Assembly (NCBI GenBank): GCA_937899145.1
Contig: CALBPW010000239.1
Location: 1 to 5,745 of the forward strand
DNA: 5,745 nt
Origin: an uncultured Bacteroidota bacterium
GTDB taxonomy: Bacteria > Bacteroidota > Bacteroidia > Bacteroidales > SZUA-534
Reading direction: 5' to 3'
This document shows, one piece after another, positions 5,121 to 5,745 of the stretch. Made by a program: the position numbers and the translations under genes. The notes below the pieces were generated by a model. It had not been told where the DNA came from. It was given only the letters and a program-made list of their open reading frames with translations, and made no database searches. Position 1 is the stretch's first letter. Each line of letters starts with the position of its first letter.

Positions 5121-5740
5121 ATATACGTTACCCCATTCGGAAATTCTTGTCGGGTAATTATCGTTTTCAATTTTTCGTAATCGGCTCGATTATGAACAAA
5201 ATCCAATTCAGTTGTATTTATCACCACAATTGGAAAACGCGATGCCGTTTTGAAATAATCCAAATAACTATTCTGAATTTTTGTAAGATATTCAGTATCA
5301 ATATTTTGCTCATATTCACGGCCGCGCGTTCTTATATTTCGCATCACACGTTCAACCGACGAATGAAGATAAACATAGAGCGATGGCATCGGAATATTTT
5401 GCCAGATTATGTTAAAAAGCTGACGATACAAATTAAATTCATCATCACCTAATGTGATGCGAGCAAAAATTAGCGATTTAACAAAATAGTAATCGGCAAT
5501 AGTAAGTGATTGAAACAAATCGGGCTGTGTAACATGCTCATTTAGTTGCCGATAGCGCTCGGCTAAAAACGAAAGTTCAAGTGCGAAACTGTATTTTTCA
5601 GGATTGCCATAAAATTTTGGCAAAAACGGATTGTCAGCATACTGCTCAAGCACAATGCGCGCACCCAAATCGGCTGCCAACATATTTGCAAACGACGATT
5701 TGCCGGCACCAATATTTCCTTCAATTACAATATATTGCAT
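5117..5740 (-). CDS. Deoxynucleoside kinase (deoxyadenosine/deoxyguanosine kinase type)
   Basis: This 207-residue enzyme of the dNK/thymidine-kinase-2-like family phosphorylates deoxynucleosides for nucleotide salvage in the cytoplasm. It has the P-loop EGNIGAGKSS (7-16), the catalytic-base region VLEQYADNPFL (30-40, Glu32), a long substrate-binding helix SFALELSFLAERYRQL (51-66), TIADYYFVKSLIFA (80-93) at the position of the family's D-R-S motif, and an arginine-rich LID NIRTRGREYEQNID (135-148). The form with DYYxxKSLIFA instead of DRS fits the bacterial dAK/dGK branch, so a purine deoxynucleoside is the likely substrate; specificity is inferred. It ends in YEKLKTIITRQ then EFPNGVTYI, as family members do. 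The start is the ATG at 5738-5740; an in-frame TTG one codon earlier is less likely. It is intact, faces the opposite way from the other intact genes, and its promoter lies outside the window. Confidence 0.93.
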   Translation of the reverse strand: MQYIVIEGNIGAGKSSFANMLAADLGARIVLEQYADNPFLPKFYGNPEKYSFALELSFLAERYRQLNEHVTQPDLFQSLTIADYYFVKSLIFARITLGDDEFNLYRQLFNIIWQNIPMPSLYVYLHSSVERVMRNIRTRGREYEQNIDTEYLTKIQNSYLDYFKTASRFPIVVINTTELDFVHNRADYEKLKTIITRQEFPNGVTYI

Positions 5741-5745
5741 CAATT

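Noticed and set aside
5147..5452. Plus-strand frame of 101 codons inside the kinase gene
   Set aside because: It is the shadow of an intact deoxynucleoside kinase with P-loop and LID on the opposite strand.
1..5745. CRISPR array, tRNA, rRNA, riboswitch or insertion sequence
   Set aside because: No regularly spaced long repeats, cloverleaf-like segments, rRNA-like words, transposase motifs or terminal inverted repeats were seen on reading.

Overview
The window reads as a metagenome-derived stretch of a Bacteroidetes (probably Bacteroidales) chromosome of moderate-to-low GC. The grounds are the tail of a Bacteroidetes-type S41 C-terminal processing peptidase, cmk directly followed by ispH, A-rich start regions without strong Shine-Dalgarno sequences, and the MEP isoprenoid route. 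Its intact genes are household genes. I do not see a convincing new biological system. What is unusual is that both flanks of the central gene block carry pieces of unrelated genes joined end to end.

Left flank (1-545): one long plus-strand frame spans this region, but it is not one gene. Read on the minus strand, bases 1 to about 224 encode the N-terminal third of 50S ribosomal protein L4 (rplD), in a GC-rich style (about 61% GC over bases 1-120 by hand count) that looks like Firmicutes. From about 204 to 545 the plus strand encodes the last ~113 residues of an S41 peptidase at about 42% GC. The two readings meet within about 25 bases.

Central block (647-4640, all plus strand): a GT4-like glycosyltransferase, an MscS-type mechanosensitive channel one base downstream of it, cytidylate kinase (cmk), and 4-hydroxy-3-methylbut-2-enyl diphosphate reductase (ispH). 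These genes are intact, with the catalytic or pore motifs in place. The short spacers hold 7- and 8-base degenerate tandem units; three of the genes end in GAGTAA, and two of those stops sit inside such arrays.

Right flank (4641-5745): the 476 bases between ispH and the last gene hold no intact gene. In order they hold a plus-strand scrap of a phage Mu-F/SPP1-gp7-like head morphogenesis protein, a minus-strand scrap resembling a Bacteroidales secreted-protein domain (FISUMP-like), and a short plus-strand open tail of unknown origin. A complete deoxynucleoside kinase gene follows on the minus strand and converges on this patch.

The simplest explanation for the rplD/S41 join and the 4641-5116 patch is chimeric assembly or chimeric library inserts. 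Real insertion of gene debris in an accessory spot cannot be excluded from sequence alone, especially for the phage piece.
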